A stretch of 64,000 nt of DNA from Streptomyces sp. TLI_235 (GTDB lineage: Bacteria > Actinomycetota > Actinomycetes > Streptomycetales > Streptomycetaceae). Shown piece after piece: positions 47,100 through 56,397 of the stretch. Position numbers and translations under genes: made by a program. Numbering within the stretch: position 1 is the stretch's first letter; each line of letters begins with the position of its first letter. The notes under the pieces are model-generated. The model was not told the DNA's origin and made no database searches. It saw nothing but the letters and a program-made list of their open reading frames with translations. The stretch covers positions 3,844,001 to 3,908,000 of the forward strand of contig NSGV01000001.1 in the NCBI GenBank assembly GCA_002300355.1. Direction: 5' to 3'.

Positions 47100-47593
47100 T
47101 GCGCGCCGAAGATCACGGTGGTCATCAACTGGGCCACCGGCTCCGGCGGGTAGTCGGAGTCCATCTCGCCACGCTGCTGCGCCTGGACCACCAGGCGCAG
47201 CAGCGTGCGTTCCACGTCCGACACGAACGCCGGCGTCCGCTTGGTGGACTGGGCCTCCTCCAGTAGCAGCCGCAGGGCCGCGTTGACCCGGATGTCGCGG
47301 TGCAGCCGGGCGACCAGCGCGCAGGTCACGTTCTTCAGGGTCTCCACCGGCGAGTCCGGCGTGTCGCCGACTCCGTCCTCGATCAACTTCCATGCGTCGT
47401 CGAGGTGTTGGACGAGCGCTGCGGCCAGCTCCTCCTTGGAGGCGAAGTGGCCGTACAGGGCTCCCTTGGTGACGCCGGTGCTCTGCGCCACATGGCCGAG
47501 GTTGGTGTTGGCGTAGCCGTGGGCGGAGAACTCCTTCGCCGCGGCGTCCAGTACCGCCTCGTACGTCCTCCTGGCCCGCTCCTGCTGTGCCAT
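47000..47593 (-). CDS. Second TetR regulator of the gamma-butyrolactone-receptor type
   Basis: 197 residues. HTH ERARRTYEAVLDAAAKEFSAHGYANTNLGHVAQSTGVTKGALYGHFASKEELAAAL is receptor-like; the C-terminal part is divergent from the TetR at 44680. Could be a pseudo-receptor that binds other ligands such as the cluster's product. ATG 47593 with GGAAGGAAG upstream. Its 3' end overlaps the LysR remnant on the other strand. Confidence 0.84.
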   Translation of the reverse strand: MAQQERARRTYEAVLDAAAKEFSAHGYANTNLGHVAQSTGVTKGALYGHFASKEELAAALVQHLDDAWKLIEDGVGDTPDSPVETLKNVTCALVARLHRDIRVNAALRLLLEEAQSTKRTPAFVSDVERTLLRLVVQAQQRGEMDSDYPPEPVAQLMTTVIFGAHYLGSVREELDLITRVRSSWDVLLPALGARWVS

Positions 47594-47710
47594 CGGCTTC
47601 CTTCCCGTTCAGCCTCGTTGCCCGTGAACTCACGTACCGCAGTCCATGGTTCGAAGGCAAACCCTTCCTCCGGACCCCCGTCTTTCGTCCATTCCCTCTC
47701 CATAAACACG

Positions 47711-47754
47711 CGAGCGGCTCTCGGTCTTCGGGTGTCCGGACCAAGAGCCGCTCG
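47711..47754 (-). terminator. Terminator of the methyltransferase-ligase operon
   Basis: Perfect 11-bp stem CGAGCGGCTCT (47711-47721) with AGAGCCGCTCG (47744-47754), followed in the direction of transcription by a T-rich GTGTTTAT. Confidence 0.8.
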
Positions 47755-47777
47755 TTGCCGTGCTTCCGGCGGGGGTG

Positions 47778-49445
47778 TCAGGCCCTGGTGCCCGGTCCGC
47801 CGGGGGTGCCGGCCTCGTAGCGCTTGCGCAGTTCGGCGCGGCGGAGCTTGCCGATCCCGGTCTTCGGTACGTCCTCGCGGGCCAGGGTGACCACCCCGCC
47901 GAGGCGCACGCCGTACCGCTCGGTGACCAGGTCGCGGATCCGGCGGTCGGCCTCGTCGGCGCCGGCGGTGCCGCGCGGGTGGTAGAAGACCACCAGCTCC
48001 TCCTCGCCGCCGGCCGCCGTGCACGGCGAGACGATGGTGAACGAGGGCTCCACGAAGGGGAGTTCCTCGACCAGTGCCTCGATCTCGTGGCCGTGGTACT
48101 CGGCGCCGTTGAGGGTGATCAGGTCGTCCACCCGGCCGGTCACCGTGAGGATGCCGTCCTCGATCACGGCGAGGTCGCCGGAGCGGAACCAGCCGTCCTC
48201 GGTGAAGGACTTCGCGTTCTGCTCCGGGTTCTCGTAGTAGCCGGAGAACACCGGGGCGCCGGCCACCTGGAGCCGGCCGACGGTACCGGCCGGCAGCAGC
48301 CCGTCGTGCTCGTCCACGACGCGCAGCAGCACGCCCGGGTGCGGGCGGCCGACCGGGACGAAGCGCTCGTCGCCCATGGTGTCCGGGTCGAAGACGAAGT
48401 CGACGATGCCGGCCGAGGTCTCCGACATGCCCCAGCCGGGGTGCATCGAGGTGCGCGGCAGGCCGAACGGGGCCAGCAGGTCGAGGAAGCGCCGGATCAC
48501 CCGGGCCTTGACCGACTCGCCGCCGTTCATGATGTAGCGCAGGCTGCGCAGGTCCCAGTCGCGGCCGGCGATCTCCTCGGCCCGGTCGTTGACCAGGCCG
48601 AAGGCGAAGTTGGGCGCCCAGGTGGTGTCGCAGCCGTGCCGGGAGATCTGCTCGAACCAGCGGGTCGGGTCCGCCAGGATCCACTCGGTGCGGGCGTGTA
48701 CCTGGGTGCAGCCGAGCAGCACGTCGCGGGCGTGGAACATGACCAGGCCGCCGATGTGGTCGAGCGGCATCCAGTTGAAGGACCGGCTGGTCACGTCCAG
48801 CCGGCGGACCTCGGCGGTGGCCGTCGAGCGGGCCAGGATGTTGCGGTGGGTCAGCGCGACGGCCTTCGGCACACCGGTGCTGCCGGAGGTCAGCAGCAGC
48901 ACGGCGAGGTCGTCGGCCCGAGCCGGGTGCAGCTCCTCGGCCGGGGCGTGGCCGCGCAGCTCGCCGGTGCGGCCGAGCCAGCTACCCGCCTCGGCCATCG
49001 CCGGACTGGCGGCGGCGCCGTCGTCGCCGACCACCACCCAGGGGTGCTGGTAGCCGGCCCAGATCCACTCCAGCTGCTGGGCGGCGGCCTCCGGGGCGTC
49101 GGTGCGGCCCGGCGGCACCGGGATCGGCACCAGGCCGCCGAGGACGGCCGCCCAGAACGCGGCCAGCAGGTCGGACTCCTCGCGGATCTGCAGCAGCACC
49201 CGGTCGCCCGGGCGGGCGCCGCCCGCGCGCAGACCGGTGAGGATCCGCCGGGCGCCGTCCAGCAGCTCGGGGTACTCGAGCACCGTGTCGGAGCCGTCCG
49301 CGCGGACGAAGTGGATGCGGCCGGCGTCGGGCCGGGCGGCGGCGCGCTGCAGCGCCTCGCCGAGGTTGCAGACCGGGAGCTCGGGCGCCGGGCCGCCGTC
49401 CAGGACGGCGGAGGGCAGGGTGCGGGTGTCGGTGGGGGCGGTCAT
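47778..49445 (-). CDS. Acyl/aryl-AMP ligase (ANL family, FAAL/CAL-like)
   Basis: 555 residues with an intact active site: P-loop LLLTSGSTGVPKAVALTH, HIGG motif FNWMPLDHIGGLVMFH, GWGMSETS, RSGDLAV, GRVDDLITLNGAEYHGHEIE and catalytic Lys in PKTGIGKLRR. The MPLDH(I/V)GG and NGAEYHGHEIE segments resemble fatty-acyl-AMP ligases and loading ligases that hand acyl groups to carrier proteins. No carrier protein is in the window. ATG overlaps the stop of the methyltransferase. In contrast to the degenerate homologue at 41079, this one should be active. Confidence 0.88.
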   Translation of the reverse strand: MTAPTDTRTLPSAVLDGGPAPELPVCNLGEALQRAAARPDAGRIHFVRADGSDTVLEYPELLDGARRILTGLRAGGARPGDRVLLQIREESDLLAAFWAAVLGGLVPIPVPPGRTDAPEAAAQQLEWIWAGYQHPWVVVGDDGAAASPAMAEAGSWLGRTGELRGHAPAEELHPARADDLAVLLLTSGSTGVPKAVALTHRNILARSTATAEVRRLDVTSRSFNWMPLDHIGGLVMFHARDVLLGCTQVHARTEWILADPTRWFEQISRHGCDTTWAPNFAFGLVNDRAEEIAGRDWDLRSLRYIMNGGESVKARVIRRFLDLLAPFGLPRTSMHPGWGMSETSAGIVDFVFDPDTMGDERFVPVGRPHPGVLLRVVDEHDGLLPAGTVGRLQVAGAPVFSGYYENPEQNAKSFTEDGWFRSGDLAVIEDGILTVTGRVDDLITLNGAEYHGHEIEALVEELPFVEPSFTIVSPCTAAGGEEELVVFYHPRGTAGADEADRRIRDLVTERYGVRLGGVVTLAREDVPKTGIGKLRRAELRKRYEAGTPGGPGTRA

Positions 49446-50215
49446 GCGGCGGCCTCCTCGCCGGTCGCGGCGGCGCGGGCGACGAACAGCAGCGGGCCGC
49501 GGCCTATCCGCGGGCCGGGCTCCTTGCGGAAGCCGCCGTACTCGGCGACCACCTCGAAGCCGGCGTCCACCAGCAGGTCGCGCACCTCGGGGGCGGTGAA
49601 GACGGTCTGGTCGAAGAAGTTGGCGTACATCGAGACGGTGCCGTCGCCGTCCCGGGCGATGATGGTCTCCTCGTTGCGCCAGACCGCCCGGTGGGCGTGC
49701 ACGGACTGCCGGGCCAGCCGGGTGACGAGCAGCCCGTCGCCCTGGTGGTGGGCGATGATGTTCGGCTGGTAGCCGTCGACGAAGTTCAGCAGGTGGCCGA
49801 TGTCCACCACGACGTGGCCGCCGGGGGCGAGCCAGCCGCGGACCGACTCCAGCAGCTGCCGCAGCTCGGCGCGGTCCAGCTGGTTGAGGGTGCTGAACAG
49901 GCTGTACACCAGGTCGAACTGCCTGTCGGTGGTGTACTCCTCGGCGCGGATGCGCACGTAGTCGACCGGGGCCGCGCCCGCCGCCGTGGCCTTCGAGGCG
50001 GCGTACTCGGTGAAGGCGGCGCTCTGGTCGAGGCCGGTGCCGGGGTGGCCCAGGGCGGCCAGCGCCCGCAGGTTGGCGCCGGTGGCGCTGCCGATGTCGA
50101 GGACCGACCCGCCGGGCGGCAGGTACGAGGCGAGGAACTCGGTCTCGGCGGCGAGATCGCGGAAATCCTTGCGGATCACCTCGTAGAACTCGCCCGGGTA
50201 TTCGAAGCTGGACAA
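49442..50215 (-). CDS. SAM-dependent methyltransferase (class I)
   Basis: 257 residues. Motif I VLDIGSATGANLRALAALGH, acidic residue in GLDQSAA, motif near FDLVYSLFSTLNQL, and post-core GGHVVVDIGHLLNF. Rossmann fold methyltransferase; the acceptor (O, N or C) is not shown. The start is TTG 50215 giving (M)SSFEYPGEFYEV; only a weak AAAGG lies upstream. Coupled to the ligase gene, so it may act on the same intermediate. Confidence 0.82.
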   Translation of the reverse strand: MSSFEYPGEFYEVIRKDFRDLAAETEFLASYLPPGGSVLDIGSATGANLRALAALGHPGTGLDQSAAFTEYAASKATAAGAAPVDYVRIRAEEYTTDRQFDLVYSLFSTLNQLDRAELRQLLESVRGWLAPGGHVVVDIGHLLNFVDGYQPNIIAHHQGDGLLVTRLARQSVHAHRAVWRNEETIIARDGDGTVSMYANFFDQTVFTAPEVRDLLVDAGFEVVAEYGGFRKEPGPRIGRGPLLFVARAAATGEEAAA

Positions 50216-50353
50216 GGGGAGGGCCTTTCGGTCGGGACCGGCGGGCGCCGGTCGTCCCGGGTCGATCGGGTGTCTGTCGGGCGGCGGTGCGGGCGGTGCG
50301 GCGGGACCGGCCGGGTGTGCGGTGGCCGGCCGGTCCCGGTCGGGAGGCCTGCC

Positions 50354-51112
50354 TCAGGCGGCGTCGGTCAGGCGTGCGTGGTCGCGGCGGTACTCGCGCG
50401 GCGAGATGCCGTAGCGGTCGCGGAACAGCCGGCTGAAGTGCGAGGCGCCGTACAGGCCGGAGCGCTCGCCGATCATCGCGATGGTCAGGTGGGCGAGCCG
50501 CGGGTCGCGGAGCTCCGTGCAGCAGCGGTGCAGCCGCTCGTCGCGGATCCAGCTGGCAGGGCTCTGCCCGTGGTCCTGGAACAGCTTCTGCAGGTAGCGC
50601 AGCGAGATGTGGTGGTGCTGCGCGAGCATCTCCGGCTTCAACTCCGGGTCGGCGAGCCGGCTGCGCGCGAAGTGCTTGATCCGCTGCAGCATGGCGCGGC
50701 GGGCCAGGCCCGAGCTGCGGGCCGGCCGGGGCGAGTCCGGGTCGCGGTCCATGTAGTCGGCGCAGGCTTGGGCGACGAGCCCGGTGATGCCCCGGGCCAG
50801 CAGCTCGGCGGTGCGGTCGGAGGGCAGTGCGCCCTGGTCGGCGAGCTGGCGCAGCAACTCGGGGACGGCCAGCGGGTCGGAGAGCGGACAGCTCACCCGC
50901 AGGTAGGTCTCGCCCGCGCGGGTACGGTGCTGGGAGACCCGGAGGTCGTCCCCGGCACCCTCCGGGGCGGCACCCTCGACGACCGCGATCCGGACCTTGC
51001 CCAGGCTGACCTCGCTCACGTTCTCCAGGGCCGGCGGCGCGGGCTGCTCCGCCGGCCGCCGTACGGCCGCACCGTTCTCGGTGTGCCCGCTCTCGGTGGG
51101 CAATGCATCCAT
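50354..51112 (-). CDS. AraC-family transcriptional regulator
   Basis: 252 residues. C-terminal double HTH: HHISLRYLQKLFQDHGQSPASWIRDERL and GLYGASHFSRLFRDRYGISPREYRR, typical of AraC_binding_2/XylS-type regulators. The N-terminal domain (TRAGETYLRVSCPL) could bind a ligand. ATG 51112 with GGGGGAG just upstream; a longer start at 51151 is less likely. Upstream lies an ARE-like operator (51191), so it may be the pathway activator released by the signal receptor. Confidence 0.87.
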   Translation of the reverse strand: MDALPTESGHTENGAAVRRPAEQPAPPALENVSEVSLGKVRIAVVEGAAPEGAGDDLRVSQHRTRAGETYLRVSCPLSDPLAVPELLRQLADQGALPSDRTAELLARGITGLVAQACADYMDRDPDSPRPARSSGLARRAMLQRIKHFARSRLADPELKPEMLAQHHHISLRYLQKLFQDHGQSPASWIRDERLHRCCTELRDPRLAHLTIAMIGERSGLYGASHFSRLFRDRYGISPREYRRDHARLTDAA

Positions 51113-51190
51113 GGCTCCCCCGCAAGGACTTGAGGCCGCGTTTGCTGACACCCGGTCCGCTCCGGGAGGGCGGACCCCTCCATCATGGAA

Positions 51191-51212
51191 ACATACCTTC
51201 TGGAAGGTATGC
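51191..51212. promoter_or_regulatory. ARE-like operator between araC-like gene and gap
   Basis: Best copy of the motif: ACATACCTTC (51191-51200), TG, GAAGGTATGC (51203-51212); arms pair at nine of ten positions. It lies 79 bp upstream of the AraC gene and ~205 bp upstream of gap within a 304-bp divergent gap (51113-51416). TGGAAA at 51186 and TATGCG at 51209 with 17-bp spacing resemble the promoter layout at 44602 and 45438, pointing towards gap. One site may control both directions. Confidence 0.82.
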
Positions 51213-51329
51213 GGTTTTCATCGGCAGCAGTGATGCCGGGCCCGCTGTGAAGCACTCCGGCCGGATCGTGCGCGCCCCCGCCACAAGCCGTGCGCGTTCC
51301 GACAAGTCGCCCGGCCGCGGCCCGCCTAG

Positions 51330-52424
<1,095 letters not shown>

Positions 52425-52442
52425 CCGGCGCCGCCGACCGCA

Positions 52443-52490
52443 GACGCGGGCCGGACGCCCGGGGCGAACCCCGGGTGCCCGGCCCGCGTC
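52443..52490 (+). terminator. gap terminator
   Basis: 12-bp outer stem GACGCGGGCCGG (52443-52454) with 52479-52490 and an inner CCCGGGG/CCCCGGG stem closed by CGAA. It suggests gap is at least partly transcribed alone. Confidence 0.75.
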
Positions 52491-52560
52491 CGTGAACCCA
52501 CCGCACCCGGCGGCGACCCGCCGCACCGGGCCCGGACACCCGCACAGAGAGGGCCGACCG

Positions 52561-53460
52561 ATGGTCAAGACGCCGTACCACGAGGGCGAGCAGGCGGTGC
52601 AGCGGCGGGCCGGCGAGGGCCACGCCGGCTGGGGCTCGCCGATGTTCGAGGCCGCGATCCCGCCGCCGTTCGACATGTTCCTGCGCCGCCAGCGGATGCT
52701 GGTCATCGGCGGCGTGGACGACGACGGCGCCGCCTGGTCCACCGTCGTCACCGGCCCGCGCGGCTTCGCCGGCGCCGTCGGCACCCACACCATCCACGTC
52801 ACCTCCCTGCCGGTCCCCGGCGACCCGCTGGAGCACGTCTTCGACCGGCCGCGCGACATCGGCATGCTCGCCATCGAGCCGCAGAGCAGCCAGCGGATCC
52901 GGATCAACGGCATCGCGCAGCGCGAGGGCGACCTGCTCGTCGTCACCACCGAACAGGTCCTCGGCAACTGCCCCAAGTACCTGCAGCAGCGGGTGCTGCG
53001 CCCGGACGCACCGAAGGCCGCCGCCCCGACCGTCCGCCGCTCCACCGTGCTCGACGCCGACCAGCAGCGCTGGATCACCGGCGCCGACACCTTCTTCATC
53101 GCCAGCCGCGCCCCCGAGCACGGCGCCGACGCCTCGCACCGCGGCGGCGCCCCCGGCTTCGTCGAGGTCCCGGCACCGAACCGGATCGTCTGGCCGGACT
53201 ACTTCGGCAACTCCTTCTACATGACCCTCGGCAACCTCCAGCTCGACCCCGCCTGCGGCCTCACCTTCCTCGACTGGGAGGCCGGCCACGCCCTGCACGT
53301 CACCGGCAAGGCCCGGATCGACTGGGACGAGAGCCGCACCAAGGCCGTCCAGGGCGCCCTGCGGCTGGTCGAGTTCGACGTCGAGCAGGTGGTCGAGGTC
53401 CGCGACTTCACCACCCTGCGCTGGAAGTTCGCCGCGCCCTCGCCCTTCAACCCGACCTGA
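52561..53460 (+). CDS. Pyridoxamine-5'-phosphate-oxidase-like protein with two split-barrel units
   Basis: 299 residues. The first half ([27 protein letters not shown] ... LRINGIA-type strand) and the second half ([15 protein letters not shown] ... [11 protein letters not shown]) each look like an FMN-binding split barrel. Such proteins bind FMN, F420 or haem and include small-molecule oxidases and reductases. Not a PNP oxidase of vitamin B6 metabolism by length. AGAGAGGG precedes the ATG. Followed by hisC after 29 bp, so probably one operon. Confidence 0.8.
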   Translation: MVKTPYHEGEQAVQRRAGEGHAGWGSPMFEAAIPPPFDMFLRRQRMLVIGGVDDDGAAWSTVVTGPRGFAGAVGTHTIHVTSLPVPGDPLEHVFDRPRDIGMLAIEPQSSQRIRINGIAQREGDLLVVTTEQVLGNCPKYLQQRVLRPDAPKAAAPTVRRSTVLDADQQRWITGADTFFIASRAPEHGADASHRGGAPGFVEVPAPNRIVWPDYFGNSFYMTLGNLQLDPACGLTFLDWEAGHALHVTGKARIDWDESRTKAVQGALRLVEFDVEQVVEVRDFTTLRWKFAAPSPFNPT

Positions 53461-53489
53461 TCGGGCCCCGACCGCAGGAGGTACCCGCT

Positions 53490-54563
53490 GTGAGCCGCTA
53501 CGACGCCCCCCGGCTCAGAGCCGAGATGGCCGCCGTCCCGGACTACGTTCCCGGCCGCTCCCCGCGCCGGGACTGCGAGAACCTCAAGCTCTCCTCCAAC
53601 GAGAACCCGTACCCGCCGCTGCCCTCGGTGCTCGCCGCCGTCCGCGAGCAGGCCGGCCGGATCAACCGCTACCCCGACCCCGGCTGCACCGCCCTCGCCG
53701 AGGCCCTCGCCGCCCGCCTCGACGTCCCCGCCGACCGGCTGGTCTTCGGCACCGGATCGGTCGCCGTCGGCCGGCTGCTGGTCCGCGCCACCGCCGGGCC
53801 GGGCGACGAAGTCCTGTACGCCTGGCGGTCCTTCGAGGCCTACCCGATCATGGCAGAGGTCTGCGGCGCCACCTCCGTCCGAGTGCCGCTGCGCCCCGAC
53901 GAGGGCCACGACCTCGACGCCATGGCCGACGCCGTCACCGACCGCACCAGGATCGTCTTCCTCTGCACCCCCAACAATCCCACCGGCACCGTCGTCCGCC
54001 GCACCGAACTCGAGCGCTTCCTGGAGCGCGTGCCGAGCGACGTCCTGGTCGTCCTCGACGAGGCCTACACCGAGTTCGTCCGCGACCCGGAGGCCGCCGA
54101 CGGCCTGGACTTCCAGCGCCGGCACGGCAACGTCGTGGTGCTGCGCACCTTCTCCAAGGCGTACGGCCTGGCCGGCCTGCGGATCGGCTACGCCGTCGCC
54201 CACCCCGGGGTGGCGGCCGTGCTCCGCAAGGTCGGGCTGCCGTTCGGCGTCAGCCAGCTCGCCCAGGACGCCGCGACCGCCTCGCTCGCCGCCGAGGAGG
54301 AACTCCTCGCCCGGGTCGAGCTGCTGGTGAAGGAGCGGGCCCGGGTCACCGGGGCGCTGCGCGAGAGCGGCTTCACCCCGCCCTACAGCGAGGCCAACTT
54401 CGTCTGGCTGCGGCTCGGCGACCGCACCGCCGAGTTCACCGCGGCCTGCGCCGGACTCGGCGCCTTCGTCCGCCCGTACGGCGCCGACGGGGTGCGGATC
54501 ACGGTCGGCGAACCGGAGGCCAACGACGTCGTCCTGCGGGCGGCCGCCGCCTGGCGGCACTAG
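53490..54563 (+). CDS. hisC: HisC-type (histidinol-phosphate/aromatic) aminotransferase
   Basis: 357 residues, fold-type I PLP enzyme. [10 protein letters not shown] near the N terminus, [20 protein letters not shown] and PLP-binding Lys223 in [15 protein letters not shown]. HisC paralogues often transaminate aromatic 2-oxoacids; beside chorismate mutase and prephenate dehydrogenase genes, a role on 4-hydroxyphenylpyruvate is the best inference, making tyrosine or an analogue. GTG 53490 with AGGAGG upstream. Convergent with the aro operon. Confidence 0.88.
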   Translation: MSRYDAPRLRAEMAAVPDYVPGRSPRRDCENLKLSSNENPYPPLPSVLAAVREQAGRINRYPDPGCTALAEALAARLDVPADRLVFGTGSVAVGRLLVRATAGPGDEVLYAWRSFEAYPIMAEVCGATSVRVPLRPDEGHDLDAMADAVTDRTRIVFLCTPNNPTGTVVRRTELERFLERVPSDVLVVLDEAYTEFVRDPEAADGLDFQRRHGNVVVLRTFSKAYGLAGLRIGYAVAHPGVAAVLRKVGLPFGVSQLAQDAATASLAAEEELLARVELLVKERARVTGALRESGFTPPYSEANFVWLRLGDRTAEFTAACAGLGAFVRPYGADGVRITVGEPEANDVVLRAAAAWRH

Positions 54564-54571
54564 GAGGTGCA

Positions 54572-54613
54572 CCGCCAGGGGCGCGGGCGAGGTGCCCCCA
54601 GCGCCCCTGGCGG
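54572..54613. terminator. Terminator after hisC
   Basis: Perfect 13-bp stem CCGCCAGGGGCGC (54572-54584) with 54601-54613, 16-nt loop, nine bases behind the hisC stop. Confidence 0.75.
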
Positions 54614-54634
54614 GTGTATCGCAGCAGTACAAGG

Positions 54635-54664
54635 AGGGGCACCACCCGTGTGGGTGGTGCCCCC
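54635..54664. terminator. Terminator of the aro operon
   Basis: Perfect 13-bp stem AGGGGCACCACCC (54635-54647) with 54652-54664, GTGT loop, 15 bp beyond the aroA stop on the minus strand. Confidence 0.8.
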
Positions 54665-54678
54665 TGTGTGGTTCGCCG

Positions 54679-55917
54679 TCAGCCGAAGAGCCGGGCGAAC
54701 TCGGTGTGGAACTCGGGGAAGGTCTTGCCGACGCAGTCCGGGTCGTCCAGCACGATGCCCGGCACCCGCAGGCCCAGCACCGAGAAGGACATCGCGATCC
54801 GGTGGTCCCGGCGGCAGTCCACCACGCCGCCGGAGACCGGCCCGGGGTGCACGGTGAGCCGGTCCGGGCCCGCCGTCACCTCGACGCCGAGCCGCCGCAG
54901 ATTGCCGGCGACCGCGGCGATCCGGTCCGACTCCTTGAACCGGGCGTGCCGGACACCGGTGATCGTGATCGGCCCGTCCGCCAGCGGAGCGATCGCCGCC
55001 AGCGTCATGAAGGTGTCCGAGATGCCGCCCATGTCGACCTCGAAGCCGCCGCGCAGCCGTCCCGTCCCGGTCACCGTGGTCCCGTCCGCGCCGACCACCA
55101 CCTCGGCGCCGGCCTGCCGCAGCACCTCGACGAACCGCAGGTCGCCCTGCAGGCTGGTGCGGCCGAGCCCCGGCACGGTCACCGACCGGCCGGTCACCGC
55201 GGCCGCCGCGAACACGTAGGAGGCGGTGGAGGCGTCCGGCTCGATCCGCAGGTCGGTGGCCCAGTACGAGCCGGTGACCCGCAGCCGGCCGTCCGGCCCC
55301 TCGGCCACGTCGGCGCCGAAGCGGCGCATCAGCGCCACCGTCATGTCGATGTACGGGCGGCTCACCAGGCCCGCCGCGTGCACCGTCAGCGGACTGCGCA
55401 TCAGCGGCGCGGAGAGCAGCAGGCCGGTCAGGTACTGGCTGCTGGTGGTGGAGTCCAGGGCGATCTCGCCGCCGTGCAGCCCGTTGGTGCGGACCACCAG
55501 CGGCAGCCGGCCGCCGGGCCCGGTCGCGACGTCGGCGCCGAGCCGCACCAGCGCGTCGACCAGCGGGCCGAGCGGGCGGGCGCGCAGCTGCTCGGTGCCG
55601 TCCACCTCGAACCGGCCGAAGCCGGTCGCGGCGAGCACCGGCAGGAAGCGGGCGGCGGTGCCGGCGTCCTCGCACCAGATCCGGGCCCGCCCGTGCGGGC
55701 CGCGGCCGGTGCCGTGCACCACCCAGTCGCCGTCCTCGTCGGTGACCCGGACGCCCAGCGCCTCCAGCGCCTGCCGGAAGGCCACCGTGTCGGCGCTGAC
55801 CAGCGGCGCCCCCAGCCGGCTCGGCCCGAGCGCGGCCGCGGCCAGCAGCAGCGCCCGGTTGGTGATGCTCTTGGAGCCCGGGATACGGGCGATCGCCCGT
55901 CGGGCGGCGGTGGTCAC
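54679..55917 (-). CDS. aroA: EPSP synthase (3-phosphoshikimate 1-carboxyvinyltransferase), cluster copy
   Basis: 412 residues. IPGSKSITNRALLLAA (substrate Lys/Arg), DSTTSSQYLTGLLLSAP, SRPYIDMT, SDTFMTLAAIA (catalytic Asp), FKESDRIAA, DHRIAMSFSVLGL and DCVGKTFPEF are all intact, so it should be active. The phosphoenolpyruvate loop, LGNAGT in E. coli, reads CEDAGT here, and the following Pro is Phe, as in other actinobacteria. GTG 55917 overlaps the aroQ stop (GTGA). Sixth shikimate-pathway step, last gene of the operon. Confidence 0.93.
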   Translation of the reverse strand: MTTAARRAIARIPGSKSITNRALLLAAAALGPSRLGAPLVSADTVAFRQALEALGVRVTDEDGDWVVHGTGRGPHGRARIWCEDAGTAARFLPVLAATGFGRFEVDGTEQLRARPLGPLVDALVRLGADVATGPGGRLPLVVRTNGLHGGEIALDSTTSSQYLTGLLLSAPLMRSPLTVHAAGLVSRPYIDMTVALMRRFGADVAEGPDGRLRVTGSYWATDLRIEPDASTASYVFAAAAVTGRSVTVPGLGRTSLQGDLRFVEVLRQAGAEVVVGADGTTVTGTGRLRGGFEVDMGGISDTFMTLAAIAPLADGPITITGVRHARFKESDRIAAVAGNLRRLGVEVTAGPDRLTVHPGPVSGGVVDCRRDHRIAMSFSVLGLRVPGIVLDDPDCVGKTFPEFHTEFARLFG

Positions 55918-56384
55918 GCGATGGCTCCTTGGGGTTCCGGACGGGCGCCCGCCCCGGTGAGGCGGGCGACGGCGTGCAGCGCGAGCCGGTAGGAGTCCGT
56001 CCCGAGGCCGGTGACGGTGCCGTCCACCACGTCGGACAGCACGGACACCCGCCGGAACGGCTCGCGCGCGTACGGATTGCACAGGTGCACCTCGATCGCC
56101 GGTGCGCGCCGCAGCGCCAGCGCGTCCCGCACCGGGTACGAGCAGTGCGTGAACGCGGCCGGGTTGAGCACCAGCGGGGCCGCCTCCTCGGCGACCCGGT
56201 GCAGCCAGCCGACCAGCTCCGCCTCGCTGTCGGTCTGCAGCACCACGGCCCGCAGATCCAGCTCGGCGGCGGTCTCCTGGCAGACCCGGACCAGCTCCGG
56301 GTAGGCGGCGCGGCCGTCCGGGCCCGGCTCGGTCAGACCGAGCCGGGCCAGGTTGGGGCCGTTGAGCACGTAGACCAGCGTCAC
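55914..56384 (-). CDS. aroQ: Type II 3-dehydroquinate dehydratase, cluster copy
   Basis: 156 residues, usual length. VYVLNGPNLARLGLTEPG, then QTDSEAELVGWLH, LVLNPAAFTHCSYPVRDAL and PAIEVHLCNPYAREPFR, with the catalytic Tyr of family members replaced in position by the TEPG/AAYPELV region (the strictly aligned Tyr should be checked). Dehydrates 3-dehydroquinate to 3-dehydroshikimate. GTG start 56384, 13 bp after tyrA. Overlaps aroA. Confidence 0.9.
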   Translation of the reverse strand: MTLVYVLNGPNLARLGLTEPGPDGRAAYPELVRVCQETAAELDLRAVVLQTDSEAELVGWLHRVAEEAAPLVLNPAAFTHCSYPVRDALALRRAPAIEVHLCNPYAREPFRRVSVLSDVVDGTVTGLGTDSYRLALHAVARLTGAGARPEPQGAIA

Positions 56385-56397
56385 GGCTGCTCCCTCG

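Noticed and set aside
47650..47675. GAAGG...CCTTC near 47657 as a fifth ARE-like operator
   Set aside because: The arms are in the opposite (outward) order and the ATACC/GGTAT parts are missing.
47778..51125. 1115-residue open frame on the minus strand
   Set aside because: It is the ligase frame extended without a stop through the methyltransferase and AraC genes; the upstream part is Arg/Pro-rich and lies over better-supported genes in other frames.
55600..55720. Substitutions in the AroA phosphoenolpyruvate loop as a glyphosate-resistance signature
   Set aside because: The Phe at the position of E. coli Pro101 is, as far as I recall, normal in actinobacterial EPSP synthases, so the change carries no special meaning by itself.
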